In this document: positions 16,359 to 25,951 of the stretch, one piece after another
Layout of the letters: each line of letters opens with the position of its first letter
Position numbering within the stretch: the first letter of the stretch is position 1
Source of the DNA: Cytobacillus firmus DS1
GTDB lineage: Bacteria; Bacillota; Bacilli; Bacillales; Cytobacillaceae
DNA: 64,000 bases
Direction: 5' to 3'
Assembly: GCF_000565285.1 (NCBI RefSeq)
Contig: NZ_APVL01000017.1
Span: 1-64,000, forward strand
The notes under the pieces: model-generated
Told to the model about the DNA's origin: nothing
Database searches by the model: none
Seen by the model: only the letters and a program-made list of their open reading frames with translations
Position numbers and translations under genes: made by a program

Positions 16359-17321
16359 ATGAAACCATATGTTTTTATCAGCAGGAAGCTGCCTGAAGAT
16401 GTTATCGCCATTTTAAAAGAAAAATACATTGTTGAAATGTGGGATCGGGAAGATGTGCCTGTTCCTTACGATGTATTTCTGCAAGAAGCCGGAAAGGCAG
16501 ATGCCCTTCTAACCATGCTGTCAGAGCCGGTAAATGAGGAAGTTCTGAAAGCGGGGGAGAAGCTGAAGATCGTTGCCAATATGGCTGTCGGCTATGATAA
16601 TGTGGACGTTGAAACAGCAAAAAGGCTCGGAATTACAGTTACCAATACGCCAGAGGTATTAAATGATTCAACCGCCGACTTGACATTTGCACTTGTGCTT
16701 GCTGCTGCCCGCAGAATGGTGGAGGCTGCGGAGTTTGTGAAGAAAGGCGATTGGAAGAGCTGGAGCCCGCTGCTTTTGGCAGGTCAGGATGTGCATCATA
16801 AAACAATCGGGATTGTAGGAATGGGGAATATCGGAAAAACAGTGGCAAAGCGTGCCGCAGGATTTGATATGGAAATCCTATATCACAATCGCTCGAGAAA
16901 GCCGGATGCAGAACAGGAACTGGGAGCTCAATATGTAAGCTTTGATGAGCTGCTCGAACGGTCAGATTTTGTTGTCTGTCTGACGCCTTTGACAGAAGAA
17001 ACAAGAAATTTATTTAACCGGAACGCATTCCGGATGATGAAAGACAAGGCTGTTTTTGTGAATGCCTCCAGAGGACCGGTTGTAAATGAACATGATTTAT
17101 ATGAAGCGCTGAAGTCAGGAGAGATTGCAGCGGCAGGATTGGATGTTTTTGCGGAGGAGCCAATTGGCGAAGATCACCCTCTGCTGGAGCTGAAAAATGT
17201 GGTGGCCATGCCTCATATCGGAAGTGCAAGCATAGAAACGCGCTATAGGATGATGCAGCTGTGTGTAGAAAACATCGATCTTGTTCTTTCAGAAAAGAAA
17301 CCGAAGACACCGGTCATATAG
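16359..17321 (+). CDS. D-isomer 2-hydroxyacid dehydrogenase (glyoxylate/hydroxypyruvate reductase-like)
   Basis: A 320-residue NAD(P)-dependent enzyme. The Rossmann motif GIVGMGNIG is near residue 150. The catalytic Arg lies in NASRGPVV (about 230), the Glu in LDVFAEEP, and the catalytic His in MPHIGSAS. The overall pattern fits the GyaR/GhrB group that interconverts D-glycerate with hydroxypyruvate or glycolate with glyoxylate; the exact substrate is not decided. The ATG at 16359 follows AAAAGGGGATATTTCA. It is not part of the B. subtilis yut cluster, so it is a lineage-specific insertion before hom. Confidence 0.9.
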   Translation: MKPYVFISRKLPEDVIAILKEKYIVEMWDREDVPVPYDVFLQEAGKADALLTMLSEPVNEEVLKAGEKLKIVANMAVGYDNVDVETAKRLGITVTNTPEVLNDSTADLTFALVLAAARRMVEAAEFVKKGDWKSWSPLLLAGQDVHHKTIGIVGMGNIGKTVAKRAAGFDMEILYHNRSRKPDAEQELGAQYVSFDELLERSDFVVCLTPLTEETRNLFNRNAFRMMKDKAVFVNASRGPVVNEHDLYEALKSGEIAAAGLDVFAEEPIGEDHPLLELKNVVAMPHIGSASIETRYRMMQLCVENIDLVLSEKKPKTPVI

Positions 17322-17420
17322 AAGTGATGAAGGCATCCAAGCAGGGTGCCTTTATTGATGGAAAAAAATTTTTAAAAAATTTAAACGCAATAAAACAGCA
17401 TGTTAAGCGCTTCCACTTAC

Positions 17421-17435
17421 TATTTTCGGAAAATT
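17421..17435 (+). promoter_or_regulatory. CodY-like box upstream of hom
   Basis: TATTTTCGGAAAATT matches the CodY consensus AATTTTCWGAAAATT at 13 of 15 positions. It lies immediately upstream of the -35 box of the threonine operon. Confidence 0.65.
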
Positions 17436-17440
17436 GCCTA

Positions 17441-17469
17441 TTGTAAAAATCCCGCTTGCCCCCTATAAT
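17441..17469 (+). promoter_or_regulatory. Sigma-A promoter of hom-thrC-thrB
   Basis: TTGTAA at 17441-17446, 17-base spacer, TATAAT at 17464-17469, about 58 bases before the hom start. Confidence 0.75.
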
Positions 17470-17526
17470 GTCTACTATACAAATACAAATGTACTCGCAT
17501 AGTGAACACTTTAAGGGGGAGCTAGG

Positions 17527-18825
17527 GTGGAATCAATCTCAATCGGTTTATTAGGGTTAGGAACAGTTGGATCAGGTGTCGTGCAAATCATTGAGAAACA
17601 TCAGGATAAGCTTATGCACCAGGTTGGCTGTCCGGTTGTTGTGAAGAAAGTTCTTGTTAAAGATGTAAATAAAGACAGAGCCGTTAAAGTGGACAGGAAT
17701 TTGCTGACGCTTAATCCTGAAGACATTTTAAATGATGATGATATAGATGTAGTGATTGAAGTAATGGGCGGCATAGAAGAAACCAGAAACCACTTAAAGA
17801 AGGCTTTGGATAATGGCAAGCATGTGGTGACGGCAAATAAAGATCTGATGGCGGTTTATGGTCCTGAATTGCTGGCTGCTGCTGCTCAAAACGGGTGTGA
17901 TCTCTTTTATGAGGCAAGTGTTGCCGGCGGCATTCCCATTTTAAGAGGGCTGGTAGATGGTTTGGCTTCTGATAGAATTACAAAAATGATGGGAATTGTG
18001 AATGGGACAACGAACTTTATTTTGACAAAAATGAGCAAGAATGGGAGCGCATATGAGGACGTTCTTAAAGAAGCTCAGGAGCTGGGATATGCGGAAAGCG
18101 ATCCGACTGCAGATGTGGAGGGACTTGATGCAGCAAGAAAAATGGCGATCCTGTCTACACTGGGTTTTTCCATGAATATTGACCTTGATGATGTAAAGGT
18201 TAAAGGCATTACAGATATTACAGAAGAAGACCTGCAGTACGGCAGGCAGCTTGGGTACATCATGAAGCTGATCGGGATTGCCCATCGGGAAGGGGAGAAG
18301 GTGGAAGTAAGTGTCCAGCCGACTTTGCTGTCCGAGTCTCATCCGCTTGCATCGGTTCAGGATGAATACAATGCAGTATATGTTTACGGTGAAGCGGTAG
18401 GGGAAACGATGTTCTACGGGCCTGGGGCAGGCAGTCTGCCTACAGCTACAGCTGTGGTATCGGACCTTGTCGGGGTCATGAAAAATATGCGTCTTGGCGT
18501 CAATGGAAAAAGCGCGGCAGTTCCTCAATATGATAAGAAATTAAAAGATGCAGATGAAATTTATTCGAAGTACTTCTTAAGATTGCATGTAAAAGATGAA
18601 GTAGGGACATTTGCCAACATCACATCCATTTTTTCTGAGCATCATGTCAGCTTCGAGAAAATCCTGCAGCTTCCTTTAAAGGAAAAAGGGCTTGCTGAGA
18701 TTGTGCTGGTTACCCACCAGGCATCCCTTCAGGATTATGAGGATATTTTAGTAAGTTTAAGAGATTTGCCGGCAGTCCAATCAATCAAAAGTTCGTATCG
18801 TGTGGAAGGGAGCGCCAGAGTATGA
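17527..18825 (+). CDS. hom: Homoserine dehydrogenase
   Basis: A 432-residue enzyme reducing aspartate semialdehyde to homoserine with NAD(P)H. The N-terminal Rossmann motif is [13 protein letters not shown]. The catalytic domain follows, with [11 protein letters not shown] and [11 protein letters not shown], and a C-terminal ACT domain (about 350-425) allows threonine feedback. The GTG start follows AAGGGGGAGCTAG. It is the first gene of a tight three-gene operon: its TGA overlaps the thrC ATG. The CodY-like box upstream suggests repression in rich medium. Confidence 0.97.
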   Translation: MESISIGLLGLGTVGSGVVQIIEKHQDKLMHQVGCPVVVKKVLVKDVNKDRAVKVDRNLLTLNPEDILNDDDIDVVIEVMGGIEETRNHLKKALDNGKHVVTANKDLMAVYGPELLAAAAQNGCDLFYEASVAGGIPILRGLVDGLASDRITKMMGIVNGTTNFILTKMSKNGSAYEDVLKEAQELGYAESDPTADVEGLDAARKMAILSTLGFSMNIDLDDVKVKGITDITEEDLQYGRQLGYIMKLIGIAHREGEKVEVSVQPTLLSESHPLASVQDEYNAVYVYGEAVGETMFYGPGAGSLPTATAVVSDLVGVMKNMRLGVNGKSAAVPQYDKKLKDADEIYSKYFLRLHVKDEVGTFANITSIFSEHHVSFEKILQLPLKEKGLAEIVLVTHQASLQDYEDILVSLRDLPAVQSIKSSYRVEGSARV

Positions 18826-19883
18826 GATGGGAAGGCCTCATAAAAACATATAAAGACTATTTGCCAGTTAGTGAAAATACACCAATGCTTACTTTAAACG
18901 AGGGCAATACTCCCCTGATCAGGCTGGATAAGCTCTCAAGGGACTGGGGCATTGACCTCTATGTGAAAACGGAAGGAGCAAATCCTACAGGGTCATTTAA
19001 AGACAGAGGCATGGTTATGGCTGTAGCAAAGGCAAAAGAAGAAGGAAGTGACGCCATCATCTGTGCCTCCACAGGCAATACCTCAGCGGCTGCGGCTGCA
19101 TATGCAGCAAGGGCCGGCATGAGATGTGTAGTTGTCATCCCTGAAGGGAAAATCGCCATGGGGAAGCTTGCACAGGCTGTTATGTATGGAGCGGAAGTCG
19201 TATCAATTGAAGGGAATTTTGACCAGGCGCTTGCAATGGTGCGGAAGATAAGCGAAACAGAACCTATTACTCTCGTAAACTCGGTTAATCCATATCGTCT
19301 TGAAGGCCAGAAGACAGCGGCCTTTGAAATCTGCGACCAGCTTGGAGGCGCACCGGATATCCTTGCCCTGCCAGTGGGCAATGCCGGCAATATTTCTGCC
19401 TATTGGAAAGGGTTTAAAGAATACAATGAAGCGCGCGGCACTGGCCTTCCAAGAATGCACGGAGTACAAGCTGAAGGTGCAGCGGCCATTGTCCACAACC
19501 GTGTGTTTGAAAGTCCTGAAACGATTGCAACAGCCATCCGAATCGGAAATCCTGCGAGCTGGCACTTAGCCAATGCAGCATTGTCAGAATCAAATGGAAA
19601 AATTGATGAAGTCAGCGACGAAGAGATCCTGTGCATGTACCGTAAACTAGCTTCAACTGAAGGCATTTTTGCTGAGCCAGCTTCATGTGCTTCGCTTGCG
19701 GGGGTATATAAACAGCTGCGCAATGGGGAGATTCCACATAAAACAAAAGTGGTGGCTATCCTGACTGGGAACGGATTGAAGGATCCAAATACGGCCATAG
19801 ATTGCAGCCCTGTTAAGCCTGTTTTGCTGCCAAATGATGAAAAAGCAGTTGCGGACCATATCAAGGGAGCCGTTCACATATGA
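18822..19883 (+). CDS. thrC: Threonine synthase
   Basis: A 353-residue PLP enzyme converting O-phosphohomoserine to threonine. The PLP lysine is Lys60 in TGSFKDRGM; the phosphate-binding loop of PLP ([15 protein letters not shown]) lies near residue 187. Length fits the short bacterial form. It overlaps hom and thrB by ATGA at each junction, so translation is coupled. Confidence 0.97.
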   Translation: MRWEGLIKTYKDYLPVSENTPMLTLNEGNTPLIRLDKLSRDWGIDLYVKTEGANPTGSFKDRGMVMAVAKAKEEGSDAIICASTGNTSAAAAAYAARAGMRCVVVIPEGKIAMGKLAQAVMYGAEVVSIEGNFDQALAMVRKISETEPITLVNSVNPYRLEGQKTAAFEICDQLGGAPDILALPVGNAGNISAYWKGFKEYNEARGTGLPRMHGVQAEGAAAIVHNRVFESPETIATAIRIGNPASWHLANAALSESNGKIDEVSDEEILCMYRKLASTEGIFAEPASCASLAGVYKQLRNGEIPHKTKVVAILTGNGLKDPNTAIDCSPVKPVLLPNDEKAVADHIKGAVHI

Positions 19884-20815
19884 GCGAAGGTGAAATGGTT
19901 GTCATTAAAGTTCCCGGCAGCACGGCAAATCTCGGTCCAGGCTTCGACTCGATTGGCCTTGCCTTAAATTTATATTTGACGCTTGAAGCCGAGAAGGCAG
20001 ACAAGTTTGAAATGATTCCTTTATCAGAGCCGCTAAGCATCTACCCATCTGATGAATCCAATTTTATTTTTCAGGTTGCAATGGATACCGCGAAGAAGTA
20101 TGGTAGAGAGCTTCCGGGATGCAAAGTCCGCATTTCGAGCGATATCCCTCTCACACGGGGACTTGGGTCAAGTGCTGCAGCCATTGTAGCGGGAATCGAA
20201 TTGGCTGATGTGCTTTGCGGACTCCAGCTGACACAGTACGAGAAGCTTGAACTGTCATCAAGAATGGAGGGCCATCCTGATAACGCAGGAGCTTCCCTTC
20301 TTGGAGGCCTCGTTATTGGCTGTCTGTCAGAGGAAGATGTATCTGTTCAGAGTATTAAAAGTATAGAATTCGATGTTATAGCAGTGGTCCCGAAAGAAGA
20401 GCTCCTCACAAAGGAATCCAGAGGCGTTCTTCCTTCAGAATGGTCCTTCAGGGAAGCTGTCCAGGCTGGGGCAGTCGGCAATGTCATGGTAGCAGCCTTG
20501 CTTAGCGGGAATTTCTCCCTGGCAGGCAAGATGATGAGTGGGGATCTATTCCATCACCCTTACCGAAAGAAAATGGTTCCGCATTTGGAAGTCATTGAAA
20601 AAGCTGCACCAGGGCTCGGAGCATTTGGAGTTGCCTTAAGCGGTGCCGGGCCGGCAGTTCTCTGCCTGGCTGAGACAGGATGTGCTCGCGCGGTGGCAGA
20701 AGGGCTTCAGAGGCTGCTCCCGGACATGGAAATTCTGCCCCTGAAAATTGATCAGGAAGGCTGCACGGTTTTAAAAAAAAGCTTAGCTGAGCTGGAGATA
20801 GGCCATACAATATAA
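19880..20815 (+). CDS. thrB: Homoserine kinase
   Basis: A 311-residue GHMP kinase phosphorylating homoserine. The ATP-binding motif [11 protein letters not shown] lies at 90-100, [14 protein letters not shown] at the N-terminus, and [13 protein letters not shown] near residue 245. The ATG overlaps the thrC stop. An internal ATG five codons on lies behind GAAGGTGAA but is too close for comfort. A strong terminator follows. Confidence 0.96.
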   Translation: MSEGEMVVIKVPGSTANLGPGFDSIGLALNLYLTLEAEKADKFEMIPLSEPLSIYPSDESNFIFQVAMDTAKKYGRELPGCKVRISSDIPLTRGLGSSAAAIVAGIELADVLCGLQLTQYEKLELSSRMEGHPDNAGASLLGGLVIGCLSEEDVSVQSIKSIEFDVIAVVPKEELLTKESRGVLPSEWSFREAVQAGAVGNVMVAALLSGNFSLAGKMMSGDLFHHPYRKKMVPHLEVIEKAAPGLGAFGVALSGAGPAVLCLAETGCARAVAEGLQRLLPDMEILPLKIDQEGCTVLKKSLAELEIGHTI

Positions 20816-20846
20816 AAAAAGCGATGTCATGCAGACATCGCTTTTT
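20814..20846 (+). terminator. Terminator of the threonine operon
   Basis: AAAAAAAGCGATGTC pairs with GACATCGCTTTTT. It lies close to the convergent yutI gene and may serve both. Confidence 0.88.
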
Positions 20847-20857
20847 GCAAAGGAAAA

Positions 20858-21097
20858 TTAAAATACTTGTTCTACTTCGACTACACCAGGTACTTCTTCC
20901 AAAAGAGCACGCTCAATACCGGCTTTTAACGTAATCGTTGAACTTGGGCAGCTGCCGCATGCACCAAGAAGGCGCAATTTAACGATGCCATCTTCAACAT
21001 CCACCAATTCACAGTCCCCGCCATCGCGAAGAAGGAATGGGCGCAATTTATCTAATACTTCCTGAACTTGTTCAGTCATAGTTGTTTGTTCTGCCAT
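20858..21097 (-). CDS. yutI: NifU-like Fe-S scaffold protein YutI
   Basis: A 79-residue protein consisting of a NifU C-terminal (Nfu) domain with the cluster-binding CxxC in GACGSCPSS. Nfu proteins carry an Fe-S cluster between two monomers and pass it to targets. The start ATG at 21097 follows AAAGGAGTCGATTTCAC. It neighbours yuzD and is close to lipA, whose auxiliary cluster needs such repair in other bacteria; that link is inference. Confidence 0.93.
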   Translation of the reverse strand: MAEQTTMTEQVQEVLDKLRPFLLRDGGDCELVDVEDGIVKLRLLGACGSCPSSTITLKAGIERALLEEVPGVVEVEQVF

Positions 21098-21261
21098 GTG
21101 AAATCGACTCCTTTCCATACATTTATTATAATCAAATCAGTCTTAAAAATCTATTCCAAGAACGTAATTTCCACTCATTAGGAGAATATTTTTAATAGGC
21201 TCGTTAATGTTAATGTTGTAAAATGAAGGGAAGAACAAGTCTTGCATAGGGGGAAGGAAGA

Positions 21262-21585
21262 GTGAGAAAAGAGATTGAAATCAGTGTTTATGGTGCGGAT
21301 CAGCTTTGTCCAAGCTGTGTCAACCTGCCATCATCCAAGGAAACTTATGAATGGCTGGAGGCAGCTCTATCCCGGAAATTTGCCAATCAGCCTTTTAAAA
21401 TCGTGTATGTTGACATTCATAATCCACCCGAAGAAGAGGACAAAAAAGAATTCGCACTAAGGGTGATAGAGGAAGATATGTTTTACCCGGTTGTCCTGAT
21501 TGAGGATGAGATTGTCGGTGAAGGCAACCCAAAATTAAAAACGATCTATGCAGAAATGGAAAAGTACGGATACAAGGCAGTTTAA
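21262..21585 (+). CDS. yuzD: YuzD family protein (DUF1462, thioredoxin-like)
   Basis: A 107-residue protein with CPSCVNLPSS near the N-terminus, a CxxC in thioredoxin-like context. The YuzD family has a thioredoxin-like fold and unknown partners. The GTG at 21262 follows GGGGGAAGGAAGA. It is divergent from yutI, as in B. subtilis, and has its own terminator. Confidence 0.9.
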   Translation: MRKEIEISVYGADQLCPSCVNLPSSKETYEWLEAALSRKFANQPFKIVYVDIHNPPEEEDKKEFALRVIEEDMFYPVVLIEDEIVGEGNPKLKTIYAEMEKYGYKAV

Positions 21586-21586
21586 T

Positions 21587-21622
21587 AAAAAATGAGCATC
21601 GATCAGGATGCTCATTTTTTAT
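21587..21622. terminator. Terminator between yuzD and yutJ
   Basis: AAAAAATGAGCATC pairs with GGATGCTCATTTTTT, with A and T runs on the two sides, so it can act in both directions. Confidence 0.88.
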
Positions 21623-21634
21623 TAAAAAGTTTGC

Positions 21635-22702
21635 TTATCCATTATGGTATTTATACATCCAAAGTATTCCGGACTTCAGCAGGCGGGCGACGCGGCCTGT
21701 GATAGGGCGTTCTGCAACCAGACCGAAACCATGCTTTTTGCCCAGTGATCCAAGAACTCCTTTAAGCTTGATAACTGGCAATGTTTCAGGAAGCTCCTCG
21801 CCTTTCCACCGTTTCAATAGGATTTGAACGATTTGCTCTGCCTGCCCTTCTGCAAGCTGGGCACTTGGTGCATGCGGAAGGCTTGCGCAATCACCTACAA
21901 CATATACATGTTCATTTCCGGGTATATTGTGATGCTTGGTTAAAACTACGCGTCCTTGCGGGTCTTTTTCCACATTCATATCCCGAACCACTTTGTTCGG
22001 CTGGATACCTGCGGTCCATACAATGGCATCGCAGTGGATGGGTTCGTCATGATTATAAAGGGTTTTTTCTTCTACTTTAGTAATATTCGATTGGTTAATG
22101 ATTTCAACATTATGTTCTAAAAACCAATTTTCTACATACGTGCTCAATCTTTCGGAGAAGGCAGACAGTATATGCTTCCCTCTGTCAAATAATTTGACTT
22201 TCAAATCCGGACGGCTTTCATTTAATTCAGAAGCCAATTCCACTCCGCTTAATCCTGCACCGACAATTCCAACAACAGAACCAGGAGATAGGTTATTTAA
22301 AGCTTCATATGTTCTCCGGGATTTTTCAATTGTCTGGATGCTGTATGTGTGAATGTCAGCTCCCGGAACATTATGGTATTTATCTTCACATCCGAGCCCA
22401 ATAATTATATCATCATATGAAACAGGCTCTTCTCCCTGAAGATATACCTTGTCTTCCTCGATGCTGATTTTTGTCACTTCACCGTATTTGATGGTCAATC
22501 TCTCATGTTCAGGGAAGGATACACGCACATGCTGGTCAGAAATGGTACCGGCTGCAAGAGCGTAATATTCAGTCTTTAAACAATGATAAGGCACACGATC
22601 TATTAGTGTAATAGAGACATCATCGGGAAGCTGGTTAGGCAAAAGTCGGGCAAGCGCCCTCATACCGCCATAGCCTCCGCCAAGTATCACAAGATTTTTC
22701 AT
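21635..22702 (-). CDS. yutJ: NADH dehydrogenase-like flavoprotein YutJ
   Basis: A 355-residue NDH-2-like protein. Its FAD-binding motif is [10 protein letters not shown] at the N-terminus and the NADH-binding motif GIVGAGLSGVE lies near residue 160. VYVVGDCASLP is the second FAD motif. NDH-2 enzymes oxidise NADH and reduce quinone at the membrane without pumping. YutJ itself has no proven reaction. AAAGGGGAAATATACT stands before the ATG at 22702; the longer frame upstream has no ribosome-binding site. A TTGTGA/TCACAA palindrome lies 125 bases upstream. Confidence 0.88.
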   Translation of the reverse strand: MKNLVILGGGYGGMRALARLLPNQLPDDVSITLIDRVPYHCLKTEYYALAAGTISDQHVRVSFPEHERLTIKYGEVTKISIEEDKVYLQGEEPVSYDDIIIGLGCEDKYHNVPGADIHTYSIQTIEKSRRTYEALNNLSPGSVVGIVGAGLSGVELASELNESRPDLKVKLFDRGKHILSAFSERLSTYVENWFLEHNVEIINQSNITKVEEKTLYNHDEPIHCDAIVWTAGIQPNKVVRDMNVEKDPQGRVVLTKHHNIPGNEHVYVVGDCASLPHAPSAQLAEGQAEQIVQILLKRWKGEELPETLPVIKLKGVLGSLGKKHGFGLVAERPITGRVARLLKSGILWMYKYHNG

Positions 22703-22826
22703 AGTATATTTCCCCTTTATGTCCGTACTGATTGCTGTTACCGAACCTAAATAAACCTTAATAGTTATCTGAAAAAAATAAATAAATGATATTATTAACC
22801 TCAAACCCATAAAAAGTATAACGAAA

Positions 22827-22843
22827 TTGTGACAAAATCACAA
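22827..22843. promoter_or_regulatory. TTGTGA-N5-TCACAA palindrome between yutJ and yuzB
   Basis: TTGTGACAAAATCACAA is a perfect palindrome around five central bases. Rex (TTGTGA-N6-TCACAA) and Fnr (TGTGA-N6-TCACA) sites are alike except for one more spacer base. It is placed to act on yutJ or yuzB. The factor is not decided. Confidence 0.45.
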
Positions 22844-22981
22844 CACAAATCAGCAGAAAACTTGACAATAAACGACATGAAGTGGTAAATATGCATACTT
22901 ATAAAAAAAGATTAATGGAATCACTTTCTTGCAGAATTCAGGTAAAAAAGGTAGCATTAACAGGGTAGAGAGGTGAAAGAT

Positions 22982-23221
22982 GTGATTAAGCCAATCATCG
23001 AATTTTGCATCAGCAATTTGGCCAGCGGCTCTCAAAAAGCGCTTGAACAGCTGGAAAAGGATTATGACCTGGATGTCATCGAATATGGCTGTCTTGGGTA
23101 TTGCGGCAAATGTGCAAGCACTCTTTTTGCGCTTGTTAACGGAGAAGTGGTAACTGGAGAAACACCAGATGAACTGGTTGAAAATATATATCAATATCTG
23201 GATGAAAATCCGATGTTTTAA
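22982..23221 (+). CDS. yuzB: YuzB family protein (DUF1450)
   Basis: A 79-residue protein nearly identical in pattern to Yuz[18 protein letters not shown] at the start, and [11 protein letters not shown], a cysteine motif that could bind metal or form a disulfide. Function is unknown. The GTG at 22982 follows GAGAGGTGAAAGAT and gives the standard N-terminus. Divergent from yutJ. Confidence 0.92.
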   Translation: MIKPIIEFCISNLASGSQKALEQLEKDYDLDVIEYGCLGYCGKCASTLFALVNGEVVTGETPDELVENIYQYLDENPMF

Positions 23222-23225
23222 CATA

Positions 23226-23258
23226 GAAAAGGAGCGATTAAATTTCGCTCCTTTTCTT
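23226..23258. terminator. Terminator between yuzB and the DUF2225 gene
   Basis: AAAAGGAGCGA pairs with TCGCTCCTTTT. Confidence 0.8.
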
Positions 23259-23263
23259 ACTCC

Positions 23264-23959
23264 TTAATGAGCGGCAGTTTTTTGTTCCTGTCTCATTTCA
23301 TACCAGCGTTCTCTGGCCATTTCAATTAATTTTGGCTCAGTGGAGCGGGTTTGCAGTTCAATTACTTTTGAAAAATATTTAACAGCCTGTTCAGACTGAT
23401 GTGTCCTTCGGGATAGCTCCCCGATCAGATAAAAAATCCTCGTTTCAGAAATAGATGATCCTTTAAAATCATCTGACATATATGACTCCAAATATTCCTT
23501 TAGAGAAAGCTTCAAAAAGCGCTGTTCCTGAATATCATTCTTCATACTCCGGTAAAGCCAGGCAAGTCTGACGTGTAAACCCGCCATAATAATATGCTTC
23601 TCACTTTTTAAAGTTCCGCAATATATAGCCAGCTTATAGGTGTTGACAGCATCAATGCCGGATCGATCCTGGCCATAATCCTGGGGAATCCAGGCACTTG
23701 CGACTTTAGACTGGATCATGTCAAGGGCTCCCGGCGGGAAATAAGGAGAAAAATCTTCTGATTCTGAGTAGCCGCAATGCGGGCAGGTATTAATATGATA
23801 GAAAAGAGGGTTCATGCTTTCATCAGAATAATTAGGGCAGAAATCACTGTCATAATCAGCAACTTTTACAAATCTGGAGCGGAGTTTTTTAGTGGTGAAA
23901 CTCTGTTTGCAGACTCTGCATTCGCATTTTTTATCATAAGTAGGCTTTAATTGCTGCAT
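23264..23959 (-). CDS. DUF2225 family protein
   Basis: A 231-residue soluble protein. An N-terminal zinc-ribbon-like region has CECRVCKQSF and CPHCGYSE pairs with a third cysteine (FCPNYS) between them. The C-terminal two thirds are helical and TPR-like. Family members occur across Firmicutes; the role is unknown. The start ATG is at 23959. It lies between yuzB and yutM, where B. subtilis has other genes. Confidence 0.85.
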   Translation of the reverse strand: MQQLKPTYDKKCECRVCKQSFTTKKLRSRFVKVADYDSDFCPNYSDESMNPLFYHINTCPHCGYSESEDFSPYFPPGALDMIQSKVASAWIPQDYGQDRSGIDAVNTYKLAIYCGTLKSEKHIIMAGLHVRLAWLYRSMKNDIQEQRFLKLSLKEYLESYMSDDFKGSSISETRIFYLIGELSRRTHQSEQAVKYFSKVIELQTRSTEPKLIEMARERWYEMRQEQKTAAH

Positions 23960-24152
23960 AGAATGCCACCTCCGTGGATAATGATTAAGACTATTATACC
24001 ATGTTTAGTCCGCTTTCTGAGTATAAAGAACTATTTCAAGGGCTGTGTCAGAAAAAAATTAGAAAAAGTAAAAGCCTCTTAAGTTGAGCACATACCTTTT
24101 ACTGTATATACTATGTTTATAGAAGTATCCTTACATGACAGGAGGGAATAAC

Positions 24153-24515
24153 ATGGAAAAAGTTGTGGATATAACAGAAGCAGCAGCTTTGCATATAAAA
24201 GAAATGATGAAACAAAATGAGGAAGAAGATGCATTCTTGCGTGTAGCTGTTAAGGGAGGCGGATGCAGCGGGCTTTCCTATGGAATGGGGTTCGCACACG
24301 AAGCCGAGGAAGGTGATATCCAGTCAGAGCACTATGGAATTCAGGTTCTTGTCAGCAAGGAAGACGCACCTATCTTAATTGGCACAAAAATTGATTATAA
24401 ACAATCAATGATGGGCGGCGGATTCACAATCGACAATCCCAATGCCATTGCAAACTGCGGATGCGGATCCTCTTTCCGTACCGCTGCAAATACAGGTACA
24501 CCGGAAGAGTGCTAA
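24153..24515 (+). CDS. yutM: Fe-S cluster assembly A-type carrier YutM (HesB/SufA-like)
   Basis: A 120-residue A-type carrier with the three conserved cysteines in GGGCSGLSYG and CGCGSSF. A-type carriers accept Fe-S clusters from the Suf scaffold and deliver them to apo-enzymes. Length equals B. subtilis YutM. The ATG at 24153 follows GGAGGGAATAAC. It converges with yumC. Confidence 0.93.
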   Translation: MEKVVDITEAAALHIKEMMKQNEEEDAFLRVAVKGGGCSGLSYGMGFAHEAEEGDIQSEHYGIQVLVSKEDAPILIGTKIDYKQSMMGGGFTIDNPNAIANCGCGSSFRTAANTGTPEEC

Positions 24516-24532
24516 AATAACATAGCGCATCA

Positions 24533-24564
24533 AAAAAGGACGGTCCCGAACGGGCCGTCCTTTT
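24533..24564. terminator. Bidirectional terminator between yutM and yumC
   Basis: AAAAGGACGGTCCCG pairs with CGGGCCGTCCTTTT. Confidence 0.88.
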
Positions 24565-24570
24565 CATATC

Positions 24571-25569
24571 CTATTTGCCAAACATGGAAGAGCTGTGCAT
24601 TGGCTGTACTTTCGCTTTTGGATCAATGTAGGATTTTGCGTGATTGACGGCAGTTGGCGCTTCACCGAAACCGCAGGCAATAAGCTTGACTTTCCCGTCG
24701 TATGTGCAGATATCTCCGGCCGCATAGATGCCTTCGATATTTGTTTCCATTCTGGAGTTAACAACGATGGAGTTCTTTTCGATATCAAGACCCCATTCCT
24801 TAATTGGGCCAAGAGAGGAAACGAATCCGTAGTTAACGATCACAGCATCAACATCAAATACCTCTTTCTCCTTTGAAGCCACACCTTCAAGTACGACTTG
24901 GCTGATCCCTTTACTGTCACCAATAAGCTCAGCAGGAACATAAGGTGTCTTAATTTCAACTTTAGAGTTCTGGAGATTTTCAACACTGTGCTCATGCGCG
25001 CGGAATTTATCGCGGCGATGAACAATCGTCACTTTCTCAGCGATAGGCTCAAGCATTAATGCCCAGTCCACTGCAGAATCCCCTCCACCGAAAACAACTA
25101 CTTTTTTGCCGGCGAATTGATTTAAATCATCAATAAAATAATGAAGGTTTTTGCCTTCGTATTGAACTGCACTCTCAAGTTCAAGACGGCGAGGCTGGAA
25201 AGCGCCATTGCCGGCAGTGATAATGATGGTTTTTGAATAATGCACTTCTTTATTGGTTGTAAGCTTAAATGTTCCATCAGCTTGCTTTTCTAACTTTTCA
25301 ACAGATTGCTCAAGTGATACAGTGGGCTCGAATTTAGCCATTTGTTCCTTAAGGTTATCAATTAATTCCTGGGCGCGGACTTTCGGGAAGCCGGCAACAT
25401 CGTATATGTATTTTTCAGGATAAAGAGCAGATAACTGTCCCCCAAGCTGCGGCAAGCTTTCAATAATTTTTACTGATGCTTGTCTCATGCCCCCGTAGAA
25501 AGCAGTGAATAAACCAGTTGGCCCCCCGCCAATGATGGTTATGTCATACACTTTTTGATCTTCTTTCAT
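24571..25569 (-). CDS. yumC: Ferredoxin--NADP+ reductase type 2 (YumC)
   Basis: A 332-residue thioredoxin-reductase-like flavoprotein. FAD motif [16 protein letters not shown] at the N-terminus, NADP-binding [13 protein letters not shown] near residue 160, and no CxxC redox pair, as is normal for type 2 FNR. YumC is the essential enzyme that exchanges electrons between NADPH and ferredoxin or flavodoxin in B. subtilis. The ATG at 25569 follows GGGGGATATTGC. It diverges from yumB across a 380-base AT-rich region. Confidence 0.95.
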   Translation of the reverse strand: MKEDQKVYDITIIGGGPTGLFTAFYGGMRQASVKIIESLPQLGGQLSALYPEKYIYDVAGFPKVRAQELIDNLKEQMAKFEPTVSLEQSVEKLEKQADGTFKLTTNKEVHYSKTIIITAGNGAFQPRRLELESAVQYEGKNLHYFIDDLNQFAGKKVVVFGGGDSAVDWALMLEPIAEKVTIVHRRDKFRAHEHSVENLQNSKVEIKTPYVPAELIGDSKGISQVVLEGVASKEKEVFDVDAVIVNYGFVSSLGPIKEWGLDIEKNSIVVNSRMETNIEGIYAAGDICTYDGKVKLIACGFGEAPTAVNHAKSYIDPKAKVQPMHSSSMFGK

Positions 25570-25756
25570 GCAATATCCCCCCACGTATGTATTGAAATTC
25601 CACTCTTTATTTTAACATAAATCGTTTGAAACCTCACGAATAGAGGTAAATATTATGAATAATTGGAAGATTTCAAGTGAAATAGATAAAATAAAAACAC
25701 GTATATTTTTATAATTTCCCCTGAAATTTTTAAGTTTTTCGTCTATTTTTTTAGGG

Positions 25757-25785
25757 TTGAAAAACTATTTGAAGTAGAATAAGAT
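25757..25785 (+). promoter_or_regulatory. Putative promoter of yumB
   Basis: TTGAAA at 25757-25762, 17 bases, TAAGAT at 25780-25785. It would give a leader of about 160 bases. Confidence 0.5.
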
Positions 25786-25842
25786 TAATGGAGGAATAAT
25801 GTTAATATTTTATGACAATTTTTTGAGTTTTTTTGAACTAAT

Positions 25843-25860
25843 TAGTGAATAAAATCACAA
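25843..25860. promoter_or_regulatory. Rex/Fnr-like operator ahead of yumB
   Basis: TAGTGA-ATAAAA-TCACAA matches the Rex operator TTGTGA-N6-TCACAA with one mismatch and the same spacer. The B. subtilis Fnr box TGTGA-N6-TCACA has the same geometry. It lies about 90 bases before the NDH-2-like gene. NADH-responsive control by Rex is an attractive inference. Confidence 0.5.
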
Positions 25861-25951
25861 AGTTTTTTTATGTTTTTTGCTATAAAAAATATAAAGCAGC
25901 GGAAGATAAGAAAACATTAGAAAATACTTAAAAAAGGTGGAAGTGATACAC

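Noticed and set aside
17397-17412. Possible cre near the hom promoter (AAGCGCTT core)
   Set aside because: Matches only with two mismatches or an extra base; the CodY-like box nearby is a better explanation.
25799-25852. A 17-codon leader peptide with GGAGG ahead of ATG upstream of yumB
   Set aside because: The predicted transcription start of the TTGAAA/TAAGAT promoter (about 25792) leaves no room for the ribosome-binding site, spacing is only four bases and composition is just AT-rich.
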